Origin: Phyto melanocephala
Taxonomy: Eukaryota > Arthropoda > Insecta > Diptera > Rhinophoridae
Direction of reading: 5' to 3'
Assembly (NCBI GenBank): GCA_941918925.1
Contig: OW799234.1
Location: 107,753,884-107,817,883, forward strand
Length of the DNA stretch: 64,000 nucleotides
How positions within the stretch are numbered: the first letter of the stretch is position 1; each line of letters begins with the position of its first letter. The notes beneath the pieces were generated by a model. The model was not told the DNA's origin and searched no databases. It saw nothing but the letters and a program-made list of their open reading frames with translations. Shown here in pieces: positions 23,260-35,958 of the stretch. A program made the position numbers and the translations under genes.

Positions 23260-23876
23260 TTAGTTGGTCTAGGTTTTTTCATCATATCTCAGTTGTTTAT
23301 GAAACGATTTCTTTGATTTTCAATACTAATCTGCTCCCAAATTTTTCTGATATTTGAATATCACACACGGGATCGAGCAATGTTGGGGGGCTTCAAAAAC
23401 TGATTTTAATATAAACACGGACAGACTGACATTTCCCAATCTACTTCCCTAGTTATAAGCTTTCGGAAAATATATACTTTTTAGAGTCCTAAAAGAATCT
23501 TTTGGAAATATCCGGGAATGAATCGCTATTGAAATTCAACACAATCGCCCCATAACTTTCTGAGCAAAAAACCACGACCACCTCGTAAATACTGTAAATG
23601 TGGCATCGAATCCCAGCTGAGCCAAAAATTTTTTTTTATTTTATTTATATATATTATTATTATTTTTAATATTTTTTTTAAATTTTTTTAAAAATTTTTT
23701 TTTAAATTTTTTTTTAAAAATTAAAAAAAAAATTTTTTTAAATTTTTTTTAATGGTTGTTTTTTTGTATTTTTTTTAACATACATACGTAAACTCAATTT
23801 ATAATTCTGAGATGAATGGTGATACAAACAATTGTTAAGATTCGGCACGGCCGAATATAGCACTCTTACTTGTTTT
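23260..23876 (+). mobile_element. Rearranged DINE-like family A element
   Basis: The right part (about 23510-23876) is in forward order and ends GATTCGGCACGGCCGAATAT...CTTACTTGTT. The left part (about 23270-23510) carries the same modules in reverse order (CATATCTCAGTTGTTTATGA, GGGGGGCTTCAAAAACTGAT, AAGCTTTCGGAAAATATATA). It is thus two half-elements head to head, or one element with an internal inversion. Confidence 0.65.
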
Positions 23877-25230
23877 TAAAATATGTTTTTACAGATTACT
23901 GTAGGTTGTGTTAGGATGTCAGTCACTACCAAGGAATACAAGATTATAAAACTAAATGGACAGTTAGGCGATTCAACTATTCTTATCAGAAAAAGAAACA
24001 AAGGGTTCGGTGTTTTGTTTATTTTCTTTTTATTGAATTTTTAAATTTAGGCTTTTGTTGTTCATTTTTTTTGTCACTATCTCCGATTTACTTGGCTTTT
24101 TGTAATTCTTCATAAACATTTTTATTAATATTATTATTTTATTATTTATGTATTTCTGTTTGTTCGTTAATTCTTCATTTATACTTTTTGTTTGTTTTTT
24201 TTTTCTTTTAGTTTTTAAACATATTTTTTATGTTTTTGAATATTTATGTATAATTAAATTCATAAAATTGAATAATATTAAGTTTGGTTTAAAAAATATA
24301 AATGTATAAGTAAAAAATGTGTTCCACAATAGCAATTTTAGATTTTTTTTAGTTTAGAGTTTATTATTTTTTTTTTTATTAGGTATAGTATATTTTTGTG
24401 TTTCTTAATGTTTTTAAGTAGAAATGTAGCTTAGTTAGATTCATTTTTTGTTTTAGATTATAGTAATGTTAATGTTAAGTTTTTGCCTTTACATTTATTT
24501 ATAATTATATAATATTTGTATATATATATTTTTTTTTTTAATAAATTGCTAACACGTTCATTTTATTATTTTGTGAAGGTTGTCTTTATTACTATATTTT
24601 TGCCTTATTGTTTCTAATCATTTTGAAAAAGAAAGAAAGTTCTAGTTGGTTTGTTAAAAAAAATGGTTGCTTCATATGTATATTTTATTCGTACACAACG
24701 TTTGTTACAAGCATCATAGCTTTAATTTAAAAAAAAATTATATTTTTATGTTTTTTTATAGTTTAGTTTGAAAAATATTGCTTGGGTATAAGTGTGCTTA
24801 TGTTTGGCGATTATGACTTGAAATTCCATAAAAGTTATATGGTTACAATTGCGATTTCAAATCCCAAGCAATGAATTGATACATTTTGCTTAAAATGAGT
24901 TTTAAAAGATTAAAAAAAAATATATGTACATATGTATTGACGATAAAAATATATTTTTTTTAATTTTTTGCATACTCTAATAAAGTTTTAAAATAAAGTA
25001 TATTTTTCAATATAACACGTAAACTTTGAATTTACAAATCCCATAAGTGTCAGAGCATTTGTGGTAAAGGATACAATAATACAACTTTCTATTAAAGCAT
25101 ATATAAATGTATATGATTTCCCCCTATATATTTCAATACATTAATAATCTATGAGAAAATAATAAATAAAACCGTGCTGTTGCAAAAAAAAAAAAAAAAC
25201 AACTCGTTTTAAGAATTTCATGTTAAATAT
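23877..25230. other. Gene-free A+T-rich stretch
   Basis: T-rich with no credible coding sequence, splice-bounded exon or recognised repeat. It could be intergenic DNA or part of an unidentified intron. Confidence 0.4.
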
Positions 25231-25414
25231 CTAGGCACATTTATTCATCAGGTGGTCTTGTTTCGTCAGCTGATTATTTTTTTCTTCACTTATTTTAAAT
25301 TTCAGCAGTCAAAGTCTATATATAAAACACAAATTTCTCTCAAATGTCAAACTTCATATATAAAAAATATAAACAAACGAATTCTCTCCGAACCTGATGA
25401 ATAAATATGCCTTG
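25231..25414 (+). mobile_element. hAT-like MITE, copy 5
   Basis: Left end CTAGGCACATTTATTCATCA (two changes in the first bases) and right end CCTGATGAATAAATATGCCTTG-type, with the core TTTCGTCAGCTGATTATTTT. About 184 bp, slightly deleted before the right end. No convincing target duplication. Confidence 0.8.
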
Positions 25415-25875
25415 GTTATAAGTATATATATTTTATATATATCAGCTTTATTTAAAGAGTTGTCGTCCAACATATTGTCGGTACCTTTTAAAATTTACGA
25501 CAATAAGAACTGATTTATAGCGTTTTTAAATCAACCATATTAGCAATTTCAAAAAGTTTTCGATACGACAATAAAGTAATAGACTGATAATTTTTTTTAA
25601 TATTTTTTTTCCAAGAAACACATACATAAATGATTTTTAAGGAATATAATTTTTAAAAATTAATATATTTATTTATAATTTTGTTTAAACTATGTAGAAT
25701 TTTCAAACAAAAATTTTCAAAATGTTTTGTAGTTAATATATAACTACAACTTCTTTTAAAATGCAACCTTTATTGTACGATTTATTGCATAATTATTAAT
25801 AAATAATTATTATTATTATTATTATTGAAATTGTGTACATTTTTAAAACAATACAAGACCAAATAAATTGTTATT

Positions 25876-26020
25876 CAGCTGATTGTTTTTTTTTCTCACT
25901 TGTTTAAAACTTCATCTTTTAAAGTCCATAGAGAGTATTATTTCAATCGCTAAAATTTCATATCTAAAAAGTAAAAAAACAGAAATTTTCTTTCCGAACT
26001 GCGATTACCTGATGAATAAT
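25876..26020 (+). mobile_element. hAT-like MITE, copy 6, decayed
   Basis: Retains CAGCTGATTG, CCGAACTGCGATTACCTGAT and GAATAA of the family, but both outermost ends (CAAGG, CCTTG) are lost. Confidence 0.6.
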
Positions 26021-26560
26021 AAAAATAAATTTTATTAATTCTGGAAACTATTTTTAATTTAAAGCCTGTTTTTTCTTATAAATAAATTAAAGTTGTTCGC
26101 AACAGCATCTTATCATATACATATATTAAAATTGGGACATTTCAATTTGAAAAATGTTTTTAGTTATTTAAAGAAAATGATAATAAACTACTAATTTTTC
26201 GTCGTCCAATATTGAAAAATGTTCATATTGTTGTTAGCAATGCTGACGAAAATTTCTTAACGCAACGAATTTTCTGTCGTACAGAATTTTGATTACGACA
26301 GTTTTTTTTTTACACAATTTGCAAGCAAATCGTAGTAAGTTTTTATCACAGAAATAAACTATTTTTATTTGCATGAATTTTGAAACGAAAACTATATGAA
26401 TTCGGTTTAAGAAAATACTAAAATATGTAAATTTATATATTGTTTTTATTTCTTCGAGCTAAAGATCACTTTTTTATAAAAATTTTCCCGCCTTTTTAAA
26501 AAATTTGTTTTTGAACAATTTTTATATTTGAATTGTTAATTGTTATAAAGTGTAAAAACT

Positions 26561-26602
26561 TTCCCTGAAGAAGCTACCCAATGTGGTAGCGAAATATCGG
26601 AA
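26561..26602 (+). ncRNA. Hammerhead-like ribozyme motif, copy H3 (core intact)
   Basis: Plus strand order: helix I strand TTCC (26561-26564), core CTGAAGA (26565-26571), one extra A, stem II GCTACC / CAATGT / GGTAGC, then GAAATATC and helix I strand GGAA (26599-26602). CTGANGA and GAAA are the invariant hammerhead core and both are present. The predicted cleavage site follows the C of ATC at 26598. The helix III bases ATAT are self-complementary, the arrangement known for very short helix III ribozymes that work as dimers, as described in Penelope-like retroelements (family knowledge). The extra base between core and stem II is unusual, and activity is untested. Confidence 0.65.
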
Positions 26603-26782
26603 TAAAATAATAATTTTTTTAAAAAAGAAGAAATAAAAACAATATATTAATATAAAAAGATCGTATAAATTTACACAATATATGTAAATTTATTTAAAAA
26701 AAAAAATTTTTAAAATATTACTCAGTAATTTTTGACACAACAGGGAGGAAATCATTCTAACATTAGTGTTCAAATTAAAAAC

Positions 26783-26993
26783 CAAGGCACATTTATTAGT
26801 CAGGTAGTCTTGTTTCGTCAGCTGATTATTTTTTTCTTAATTTTTTTTTTAATTTCAGCTATCAAAGTTTATAGATAAAAAAACAATTTTCGCTTCTTTC
26901 TCGTTTATTTCAAATGTCAAACTTCATATATAAAAAATATAAACAAAAAAATTCTCTCCGAACTGCAATTACCTGATGAATTAATATGCCTTG
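26783..26993 (+). mobile_element. hAT-like MITE, copy 7
   Basis: Ends CAAGGCACATTTATTAGTCA and ...GATGAATTAATATGCCTTG, 211 bp, bounded by a direct repeat ATTAAAAAC (26774-26782 and 26994-27002), nine bases where the family usually shows eight. Non-coding. Confidence 0.87.
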
Positions 26994-27002
26994 ATTAAAA
27001 AC

Positions 27003-29959
27003 AATAAAAGGATTTTATATACTTTGGAGAGTATTTATAAATTTATTTTGTTAAGCTGCCTTTATTACACCATTTGATTTTTCATCTGAGTTGAGTTATT
27101 AATTTCAATTCTTAACTTAAAGCTCTCCTAGCATCTAAAAATTGTAAAATGTATTAGATTTGTTGGAAGCTATTCAAAATTTAAAAAAGAAATTAAGGCT
27201 TATGTGTCAGTTGTGAATCAGTTGTTAAACTTAGATGAGAACACAGTGTAAAGGTAACATAACTAGTCGAAAGAACTTGACAATTTGTTTTAAATTTTAA
27301 TTTAATTAGTTTTCTTTTAGAAACAAATTTATCAGAAATAAAAATCACAAAAAAAAATCACAAGATATAAAAAAAACGTTGTTTTATACGAACATTTACA
27401 AAAATTAATTAAAGGAACATAATAATATTTGGTGAATTCCCAAGAAGTGCTCTCATGTCATATTGACATAATGTCATAATTTTTAAAAAATTCAAAATGA
27501 ATGAAAAGTATTATACATACATATGTATATTGTAAACATTTTTGAACAATATGTAACAATATAACAGTTATAATAACATCCTGTGAATTTATCAATTGAT
27601 ATTTTTGTTATAAAAACTTTTGAAAATTACAGTTAAATTTCGAAATATTTTTAGACAATCAAACCCTAAGCAATAATTAAATTTCAAAATTTAAAACATT
27701 ATAATTTTATTAAAATTCCTAATATAAAACTTGTGCCTTCAACAGTTTTTTTTTAAGTAAATATATTTTAATTAATTTTTTCATTATTTTATTAAATATT
27801 TTAAACTTTGTGTTCTTACCATGAGCCTAGTTTAGCTTTATTTTTCTTTATTTATTTATTTTTCTTTTCTTCTTATAGTTAATATTTAAATCTGTTTAGA
27901 ATTGCTTGAAAAGGCTACATTTTTTTGTTGTAGGTTATCTTGTTGTTTAATTTTTTATCTTTATTTTTATATTTATGTAAGTACATTAAATATATTTTTG
28001 TTTGTTAAAATGTGAATAGGTTTTTTGGTTGATAAATATTTTTTTAAGTTTTATTATTAAAGGTGTGAGGCAAAAATTTAAATATGTTATTTTCAGAACT
28101 TTGTTTTTTATACATAATAACAAACATAATTATGTTTCGATATAAGATTTTTACTTAAGATTTTATAAATATTTTCTTTTTTTTTAATTTTTTAATTTAC
28201 ATTATTTGAAAATAAAAAACAATTTTATATTTAGTTCAACGCGCTTCAAACATTTTCGTTTTGTTCAAACGAACTTGTCCATAGTTTTTCTTCTATTATT
28301 TATTATTTGATGATTTGATTTAAAGCCTTTTTTGTGAAACTTGTTTTTTCGTTTTTGCTAAAAAGTATTTTTATTATTTTTTTTTATGTATGTATGCGTA
28401 TATTATATTTTCAGTTTGTAATTTATTATAATGTTAAATTTGTATACTTATCATACTAAATTTGATTGGAAAAAAGAAATTTTTTTGTGGTATGTTTTTA
28501 AAATTTTTGTATTTTTTTGTTTTTGTTTTTTTTTTTTTTTAATTTCAACTACGTTTTAATTAAATGTTATTTTTAATATATGTATGTATATCTTTATTTA
28601 TAAGTACGTGCATTAAAAACTAGAGCGTGTTTCCATTTTTAATTATTATTTTATTATAATTTCAATACAAGATACTTTTTTTTTCTTTCCATTCATAATA
28701 TTAGGTAAGACTTTAAAAATGATTTAAACTTATACAAAATATTGACTAGTTTCTAGTGTTAATATTAATCATAACTATATTAAATTGTAATTTAATTAAA
28801 TTATCTATAATATGACACTTTAAACCATTTAAAACTAAACAAAAAAATGTATAAAATATAAAAAATTAAATTGAAAAAAAAAACACTAAAACTTGAACTG
28901 TGTTAAAGGATTTTTCGCCGTAGTTTTGAATATACAAACATAATACATATGTATGTATATAGTATGTACATGGTATGTAGATATTGAACATTTTTATTTG
29001 AGTGAGAAAATTTCAATTGAGAGGCCAGTTTTGAATTAATTAAAGTAAACATGAAATTATTTCTCTATGGATCAAATATTTTAAATCTAAATTGTTTAGT
29101 TTGAGTCAATTCAATGTTCATATAAAAGTTGACTACCGGAGTATAAATTCGAACAATATCTCAACAATTTGCAGTATATAGAAACTATTTAAAAATATTT
29201 CAAACTAATCTTGGGATACAATAATTCACTTAACAACCCCAGTTGTATTGTACTATTGGTACTAAGTATTTTTGTATTTGTTTACAATATTGTATGCTTG
29301 TTGTTGGTAATTTCCATTGAATATTTTATTTCATATGTTTTTAAATTGTTGAATTTAGTACTACAGGAAAGGAAAACTAAAATTTTTTGCAAAATCGTAA
29401 AAAAATTTCTTTCGAATTTTTTTGCTCCCAAAATAATTGCTATGTTTATACATATATTGTATTCTTTTTTTAACTCAATGGTTTTGTTAATTTTTCATCT
29501 TTGATAAACATTTTTTTTAATAAAAATTGTTTTAAAATATTTTTTGTAGCTCTGCAGAAGTAAGATTTCCCATTCCTGATTTTTTATTTAACTAACGTTT
29601 TAAAGTCAATAGACGTTTAACCGATACAACAAAAATTGTGTTCACAAGTAAATAAACCAAAGCTGTATTTAAATAGCCGAAACTGTTTTACTCTATGTTC
29701 TTTTAAAATGAAAAATAAATTGCATTTGAACTTTTATATTCAATATAAAAGTTTCAAATGATTTGAATGAATGAACGGGGAGTTAATCCATTAAACAAAA
29801 TGAAGTAAGATGGTCAAATAATAGGGATGATATCATGTGAAGTCGTAGCCCTAAAATTATTTCAGAAAAAAAACTAGGAATTCAGTTTGAAGCTTACTGG
29901 GATATAAATACCAAATTACGACTTTGTTTAAGCTTCAAGGCAACCGAGAGATATACAAT
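27003..29959. other. Gene-free A+T-rich stretch
   Basis: No host exon with good splice sites and recognisable protein was seen; translations such as the 97-aa hydrophobic frame at 29211-29504 are A+T artefacts. A near-palindrome ATGTCATATTGACAT near 27455 is the only structure noted. Confidence 0.4.
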
Positions 29960-30275
29960 TGATATAAAATTAAAGGGTTTGATTAGTAGAATATTGTACT
30001 TCATACAACTTTAAAATCCATGATAGACTAAAAAATAATGTACAAACAAATTATATATGGGTCAAGTCTGGTAATTAAAAATTTATTCACTTCAACCCCC
30101 TTAAAGTTGGTATTAAGGGCTAGACCAGTAGAATGCAATATAAATCAAAATCCAAGGCGTCCGTTAAAAAGGACGCATATATAAATTTAAAATAGTAATT
30201 AAAAACGTTTCTCATTAACCCTATCAATACTGGGATTTGGCTTGACTAGTAGAATAGAGTTAACTATGAAAAAAA
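29960..30275 (+). repeat. Three loosely tandem repeat units
   Basis: AAAGGGTTTGATTAGTAGAA (near 29972), TAAGGGCTAGACCAGTAGAA (near 30112) and TTGGCTTGACTAGTAGAATA (near 30234) recur at 120-140 bp spacing. The same motif occurs in reverse near 47780 and 60865 (AGTCAAGCCCTTT), so this is an interspersed repeat with an internally repeated unit. Function unknown. Confidence 0.5.
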
Positions 30276-33200
30276 TTCAGTCATTATTGGAATTTCAGCA
30301 TACTTATGGCCAAATAAATAATATTCTTACTTTTTTTTTAAATCTGTTTTTAAAAACAAATTTAAAAAATGCAAAATTAAAAACAGATAACATTCCATAA
30401 GAGCCAAGGTTTATTCATAGAGGTATATGCAACAGCGAATTGTTACAATACAGCAACATTTAGTAGATGTTTTCTGTAAAGGGTAATTCGTATATCAGGG
30501 ATGGAAAAGTTGTTATGATCTGTTCTTTTTAATAACATATGATTAAAAAAAAGGATATATATTTGTGAAACACATTATAAATGGTGCAAACGCAACAAAT
30601 ATACATAAATTTGGTACATTTATTATCAAAAAAGTATACTTAACTTAATTGTTCAATATCAAATCGAAAAACTCATTTTCCATCCCTGCATAAATAAATG
30701 AAATCAAGGTAAATTCAATCAATTTTAACATTACTCTTACTGATCAGCTGTTACAACGTGGTTATCTTGTAATTTTCTAGAATCTTCCGACTAAGATGAA
30801 TTTTGTTTAATTTGATTTTTCTATTAATAAACAAATTTTTGTATATACATATATATTTGTTTAAATTAGAATCCAATAAATTAGAATTAAACACAAAAGT
30901 TTGAGAAATTGTCTATCGAAAAAAACTAGCCCGTATTGCTGTCCCTGTGCAATGAAATACAAAAGTTGGAATGTAACGCCATCTAACAGAATTCAACATA
31001 ATTATAAAAGTTTCAAAATCGTCAATACTAAAATGAACACTTATCAGTAAATGTAGTATTTTTCGTACATAGTATTTATTTACGAAATCGTGGATACAGC
31101 GCTACCTATCAAGTTTTCGATGGGCGCAACCGGAACGCTAATTTTGATTTATGTATTAAGATTTTCGATAACATCACAATTTATATAATTTGTATGAATA
31201 TAAATATGAACAATGTTTTTTTTTTTAAATATTTTAAATATGCACAGGAAGATTATGGTGAAACAATTTTTGGGAAGCACTGATGTCTATCACTTTAAAT
31301 CTGAAAATGTCTCCTTAATGACATTATCTCACTCTTTAAAAAATATAACATTTATTTTGGCTAAGTATCATACTTCAGTTGTAAACTGGCATATAACATA
31401 TCAAGTAACTGGTGAGGTAATAACTTTTTCCTTTCCCATCTATCAACTTAAAGTAATGAGAACTTTTGATTCCTTCCTACCATCGTTTTTTAAAACATAA
31501 ATTTAAAAAAAAAAACAGTAAATAATAAACTAAATGAAAATTACATATTATTTTGTTTAAGGCATATGTTTTTTTTAAAGATTTTGTTGATTTGAGATGT
31601 CATTTCTGAGCAGCGTGCAACGATAACATAGTTTTTTTTTATTTTAAATATATTTTTTAATTTTTAAATTTTATCCGTTTTGTGGTTATTATATTGTATG
31701 TAAGTAAATAGAAATACATAATGTTAATTAATTAAAATCGTTAATATATTTTTAATTGTATTTGTCTATTAATTAAAATATATATTTTAGAAAAAATTGC
31801 TTTAAAAAGTTTTTGTCTTTTTTTTTTTTTTTTTGTTTTCTTTGCTTCTTAATAATTTTGTAAGACTTTTTTCAATAAATGTATATTTGAAAAGAGTTCT
31901 TAATATGCATTGTAAAGTTTTGTATTTATATATTTTTTGATTTCTTTATTGGTGTGTTATATGTATATATATATACTTATGTATGAGTGTATTCTTTTAT
32001 GTTTGTTTTTAAGTGAGCTTATTCAAAACACTAAAATATTTAAAAATAAAAAATAAGCTATAACGAATGAAGATACCTAATATATTTGTATGTATGCGTA
32101 TATTTTTTATAATAAAATTAGAGTGTTTAAGATTTTTTATTAAATTTTGCAACGAAATTAATTAAAGAAACTTCTACACAAATTAAAAATAAAAAAAAAT
32201 AATCTTTCATTTTGAGGTTATTTAAAGGAGTTTTAAATGATTGTATATTTTTATTGTAAAATAAATGCTTTTGTTAGAAGTTAATATTTCAGAATAAAAT
32301 TTATAAATAACTACTTTTTGTTTAAATACATTCGAACAGTGATAGCTAATACTTGTATGTATAAACTACAGGAAGTTATTTGTTGATCGGGTTAATGAAT
32401 GCCAAAATATTTTAGTTTTACAATATTGGGAATATAGAGGGGTACGTAGTTCTTTTTTTATAAATAACAAAAAAGTGAAGAAAATTCTTTATATAGTAAA
32501 TAGTGTTTTGAAGAATATTGAACCTAAAATTGTATTTTGAAAAATTACTAAAGTTATTTTAATATTTTATATTAAATATCCAAAGAAAAGCCTCTTAAAT
32601 TAATTTCGCCTACTATTTTTAATTAAAAAAAAAATAATTTTTTTACTATTAAAAAAATGCCTTAATAGAATAAACCCTTTATTAAATATTTTGTCATATT
32701 TTCTTTTACTATGACTGATTTTTGTTTCTTAAATAAATATAGAAAAATAAGAAAAATGGCAAAAACATATTCATATACATAAATATTTTGGGTTCATTTA
32801 AAATTACTAACGAAATTCTTATTATTTTTTTTTATTTAAAAAATATTAATGTTAACTTATTAATAATAGTAAAATTGATTAAATTTGTATGTTTTTAGTT
32901 AATAAATGCCATTTTTTTTTTAATTTTAAATAATTTTTTTAAGAAAAAAAAATATTTAATTAAAAGTTTAAGTATTTACACAATACAACAGTAGTTTATT
33001 AATTATTTTTATTTAATTTTTTTGTTTTTTTTTTTAATTTTAGTGTTTTAACAAGTTAATAAGGAACACAATGAACTACCAAACCGCACATCCGAAGAGT
33101 TCACAAGAATTGCTGTCATTTCGAATTGTCATAATTTAAAAATGATGAAGGAATTCACAACCTATCCTACAAGTTGTACTTTGTCGGATTTAACAACAAT

Positions 33201-34680
33201 TACACATATTTTGTTGATAATTTCTCTATAAAAATTTTGTACAATCTATACAACAATTGTATCAATGTTTTTGAAATGATGTATAAAATCATTACGAGAT
33301 GAACAAAGTAATCCCGTCGTGCTACAATAGATCGTAAATTGTACAATGCACAACTCTTACAATATATCGTAAATTGGGCAATTGCATTGTATATTGTAAA
33401 ATTTTTAAATTTTTAATATTAAAAAAAATGTATGACAATACGATACCTTGCAAATTCACCAATTATATATATATATACTTATGTACATATCGATAATCAC
33501 AAGTAGAAAGGCCTTAACTCGTATTTTTTTTTTACAAAATTTAGTTTTCAGTGATTCCAATACATTTCACACAAATACACCTCGTAACAAAAATTGTATG
33601 CAATAGTTAAAAAAAAAACAGTTTTGCAAAAGAAATTACAATATGAAAATACAGTTTTTGACTTCGTCTGTAAAGTTACAATTATATGAGTTAGGACCTC
33701 TCTACCTATGACCAACGATAAATATGTCTGTAATAAAGTATGTACTATATATGTATACGTACATATAGCTCTTAATATCCAACCATATTTTTTTGCTGGG
33801 TGGATATAAATAGACTTTAAGACAGCATATACATACATACATACATATGTAGGTATGTACATACAATACTTTACATTTACATGTATGTTTATTACATAAA
33901 TATAATAAATCAAAATTATAATATTAAATTTTCTTTCATACAAAAACTTATTCCAATAGTAATAATAATTAGTAACCATTAATACATACATAATATTTAA
34001 TAACGAATTGTTAAACAATTTGAGAGTAAAGCAAATACATGATAGACTCGTTTAGAACGAAATATTAATTGTTTTAGATTGTAGTAGTAAGAACAGGCGA
34101 AAAAAATAATAATATACATATGTAATATGTGCAAATAATAAAAATAGACTTTTATTAAGGGAAAATATTATTTTCCATTTAAAAAAATGTATCTCCTTAT
34201 ACATTTTTGGTACTGTAACTTTGTATTCTCTATTTAAAAAAATTGTTAAACAAACGGCAAAAAAGGTACAAATATAAATTGCTCAAAAAACTGGCTTTAT
34301 AAGATTGTATTAAAGTTTCTTATATGCATGTATGCATTTTTAGTGAAAGGATTTTAAAAACATGTCAAATGATTTTTAAATTATTGTAATAAAAATATGG
34401 GTTTAAACTAAGGCTGTAAATTTATACTTTTATTTAAAAAACAGAAAAAAATAATTTTACAATAAAACCATTTAACATCATTAAGTAGGTATTATTAAGT
34501 ATTTAGAATCAAAAGATGTAACTATTTTTCAATTAAAATGCAAGTCAAATTTGAATGTATTCTACGCAAACTTACATGTGCTGTTGGATGTCTACATTTG
34601 TAGCAAGCTAGTATATATAAATCTAAATTTCTAACAAAAAAAAAATTACGAGTTGTATATTATTTCTATTGTTATTATTA
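30276..34680. other. Gene-free A+T-rich stretch
   Basis: No credible gene. Short frames (31213-31500 plus, 33548-34018 minus) have no recognisable domain and A+T-biased composition. It contains a TIR pair at 30496-30688 and, near 33300-33400, two copies of an ATCGTAAATTG motif among many TACAAT words, suggesting a decayed repeat. Confidence 0.4.
30496..30688. repeat. 193-bp inverted-repeat element, hAT-like termini
   Basis: CAGGGATGGAAAA at 30496 and its perfect reverse complement ending at 30688. CAGGG is a typical hAT terminus. The flanking octamers are not convincing direct repeats, so target duplication is unproven. Non-coding. Confidence 0.55.
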
Positions 34681-35230
34681 GGTTCGTTCGAGAACTCAAA
34701 AAATTGTACAAATTTTTACTGCATTTTACGAAATTGTGTTCGTTTACACAAATTTGTAGTAAATGAGAGCACAAATAGAGAGCGAAAAGTGACAGTTCTT
34801 GACTGAGTATTTGCAAATTTTCACAACAGAAATTTCTTGCAGTAAGATTTAGCAAAACCAAAAAACATATGATTCAAAAGGTAAACAAGCAAAAGTAAGC
34901 AAACAAAAAGTATACAATTTGTGAAAAAAATATTAAAAAAAAAGGAAAATCCAAACAAAAGTGCAAAATATTATTAAATTTAAATTGTTTGTGAAATAAA
35001 GTTAGTTAACAATGTCTACAGATAAAAGAATGGAACTGCCTGAATCTGGTGCAGGTATACATACTTAAATACATATTTGCACATATGTATGTATGTACAA
35101 TCTTACGAATTTTTACAAATGTCTGTTCGAGTACTTTTTTGGACAAATTCGCTTTTTGAGAGTAAAATTTTCAAATTACTAAATAATTACTTATTTACTA
35201 CAAAGTGCAGTAAAAGTACTCGAACGAACC
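34681..35230 (+). mobile_element. 550-bp TIR element with exon-like ORF start
   Basis: GGTTCGTTCGAG begins at 34681 and its perfect reverse complement ends at 35230. A second shared block TTTTTACTGCA(T/C)TTT lies just inside each end. Flanking octamers are TATTATTA and TATTATCA (7 of 8), fitting an 8-bp target duplication. Inside, an ATG at 35012 in good context opens MSTDKRMELPESGAG and runs straight into a donor site CAG/GTATAC at 35054-35055. This looks like the first exon of the parental transposase or of a captured gene; no following exon is present within the element. Confidence 0.6.
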
Positions 35231-35827
35231 TATTATCATTAACATTTTTTAATTTAAAGTTATACAGTTATATATAAGTTTTAATTTTCTTTGTGGAGCA
35301 GCATCTGTCGCATATACATATGTTTTTTACACTAACAGTCAAACTTGCGTGTGGTTTTACGCTTTCCAGATTTACAATATTAAAAGCATATAGGATGCAA
35401 CGTTTGTTTATAGTTAAGTTTAGTGTTAGAGTTTAGTGGTATTTAGCAAGACCTTTCTTTTTTTGTCTATTTGCTGAATGATGTTATTATTTTTAGTGTA
35501 GACTGTGCATGTGTGTGGCCAAGTCGCTTATATGTAACAAGTTTAACAATATTGCCAAGGGCTAGATCTATTCTTTTTTTCAGACAGAACAGCGTTGTTC
35601 AGATGAAAATAAGTAAAAATGTGCCATATTTTTCATACAAACCATATGGTGATTACATTTGAAGTTTGTAGGCAGCCTACCATTAGGGTTTTAAAAAGAA
35701 TTACGTCTCAAATTCTCAGAATACATATGTAAATAAATTTTAATTTAATAGTGGTCAAAACTCTTAAAGTTTCTAGGAAACTACTTAGAAGCTCAAACTA
35801 TGTTTCTGAGAACTATGTCGAGATCTT

Positions 35828-35958
35828 GACTGATTCTGATTTAGAAGACTGAATTTGATTTGAAAAAGTCCGAATCTGATTTTTATAAAGCTAAATTTGA
35901 TATGGAAAAGGCGAAATTTAATTTTAAAGATACTGAATTTGTTTTGGAAAAGGCCGAG
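35828..35958 (+). repeat. Degenerate 21-22-bp minisatellite
   Basis: About six imperfect tandem units such as CTGAATTTGATTTGAAAAAG, CTAAATTTGATATGGAAAAG and CTGAATTTGTTTTGGAAAAG. In one frame the period gives seven-residue repeats of the type NLIWKRR, but no longer gene is attached. Confidence 0.65.

Noticed and set aside
23225..23260. GGGACTCGAACCTACG as part of a tRNA gene
   Set aside because: No cloverleaf, anticodon arm or acceptor pairing can be made around it.
25798..25828. TTA microsatellite
   Set aside because: Ordinary short simple repeat in A+T-rich DNA.
29211..29504. 97-aa membrane-like frame
   Set aside because: Hydrophobicity follows from T-rich codons; no start context, homologue or neighbour support.
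31213..31500. 95-aa plus-strand frame
   Set aside because: Looks less biased than its neighbours but has no recognisable motif, and lies in repeat-like DNA.
33548..34018. 156-aa minus-strand frame with hydrophobic, Tyr-rich sequence
   Set aside because: Translation is dominated by TATA/ACATAC words of A+T-rich DNA, no domain and no splice or codon signal.
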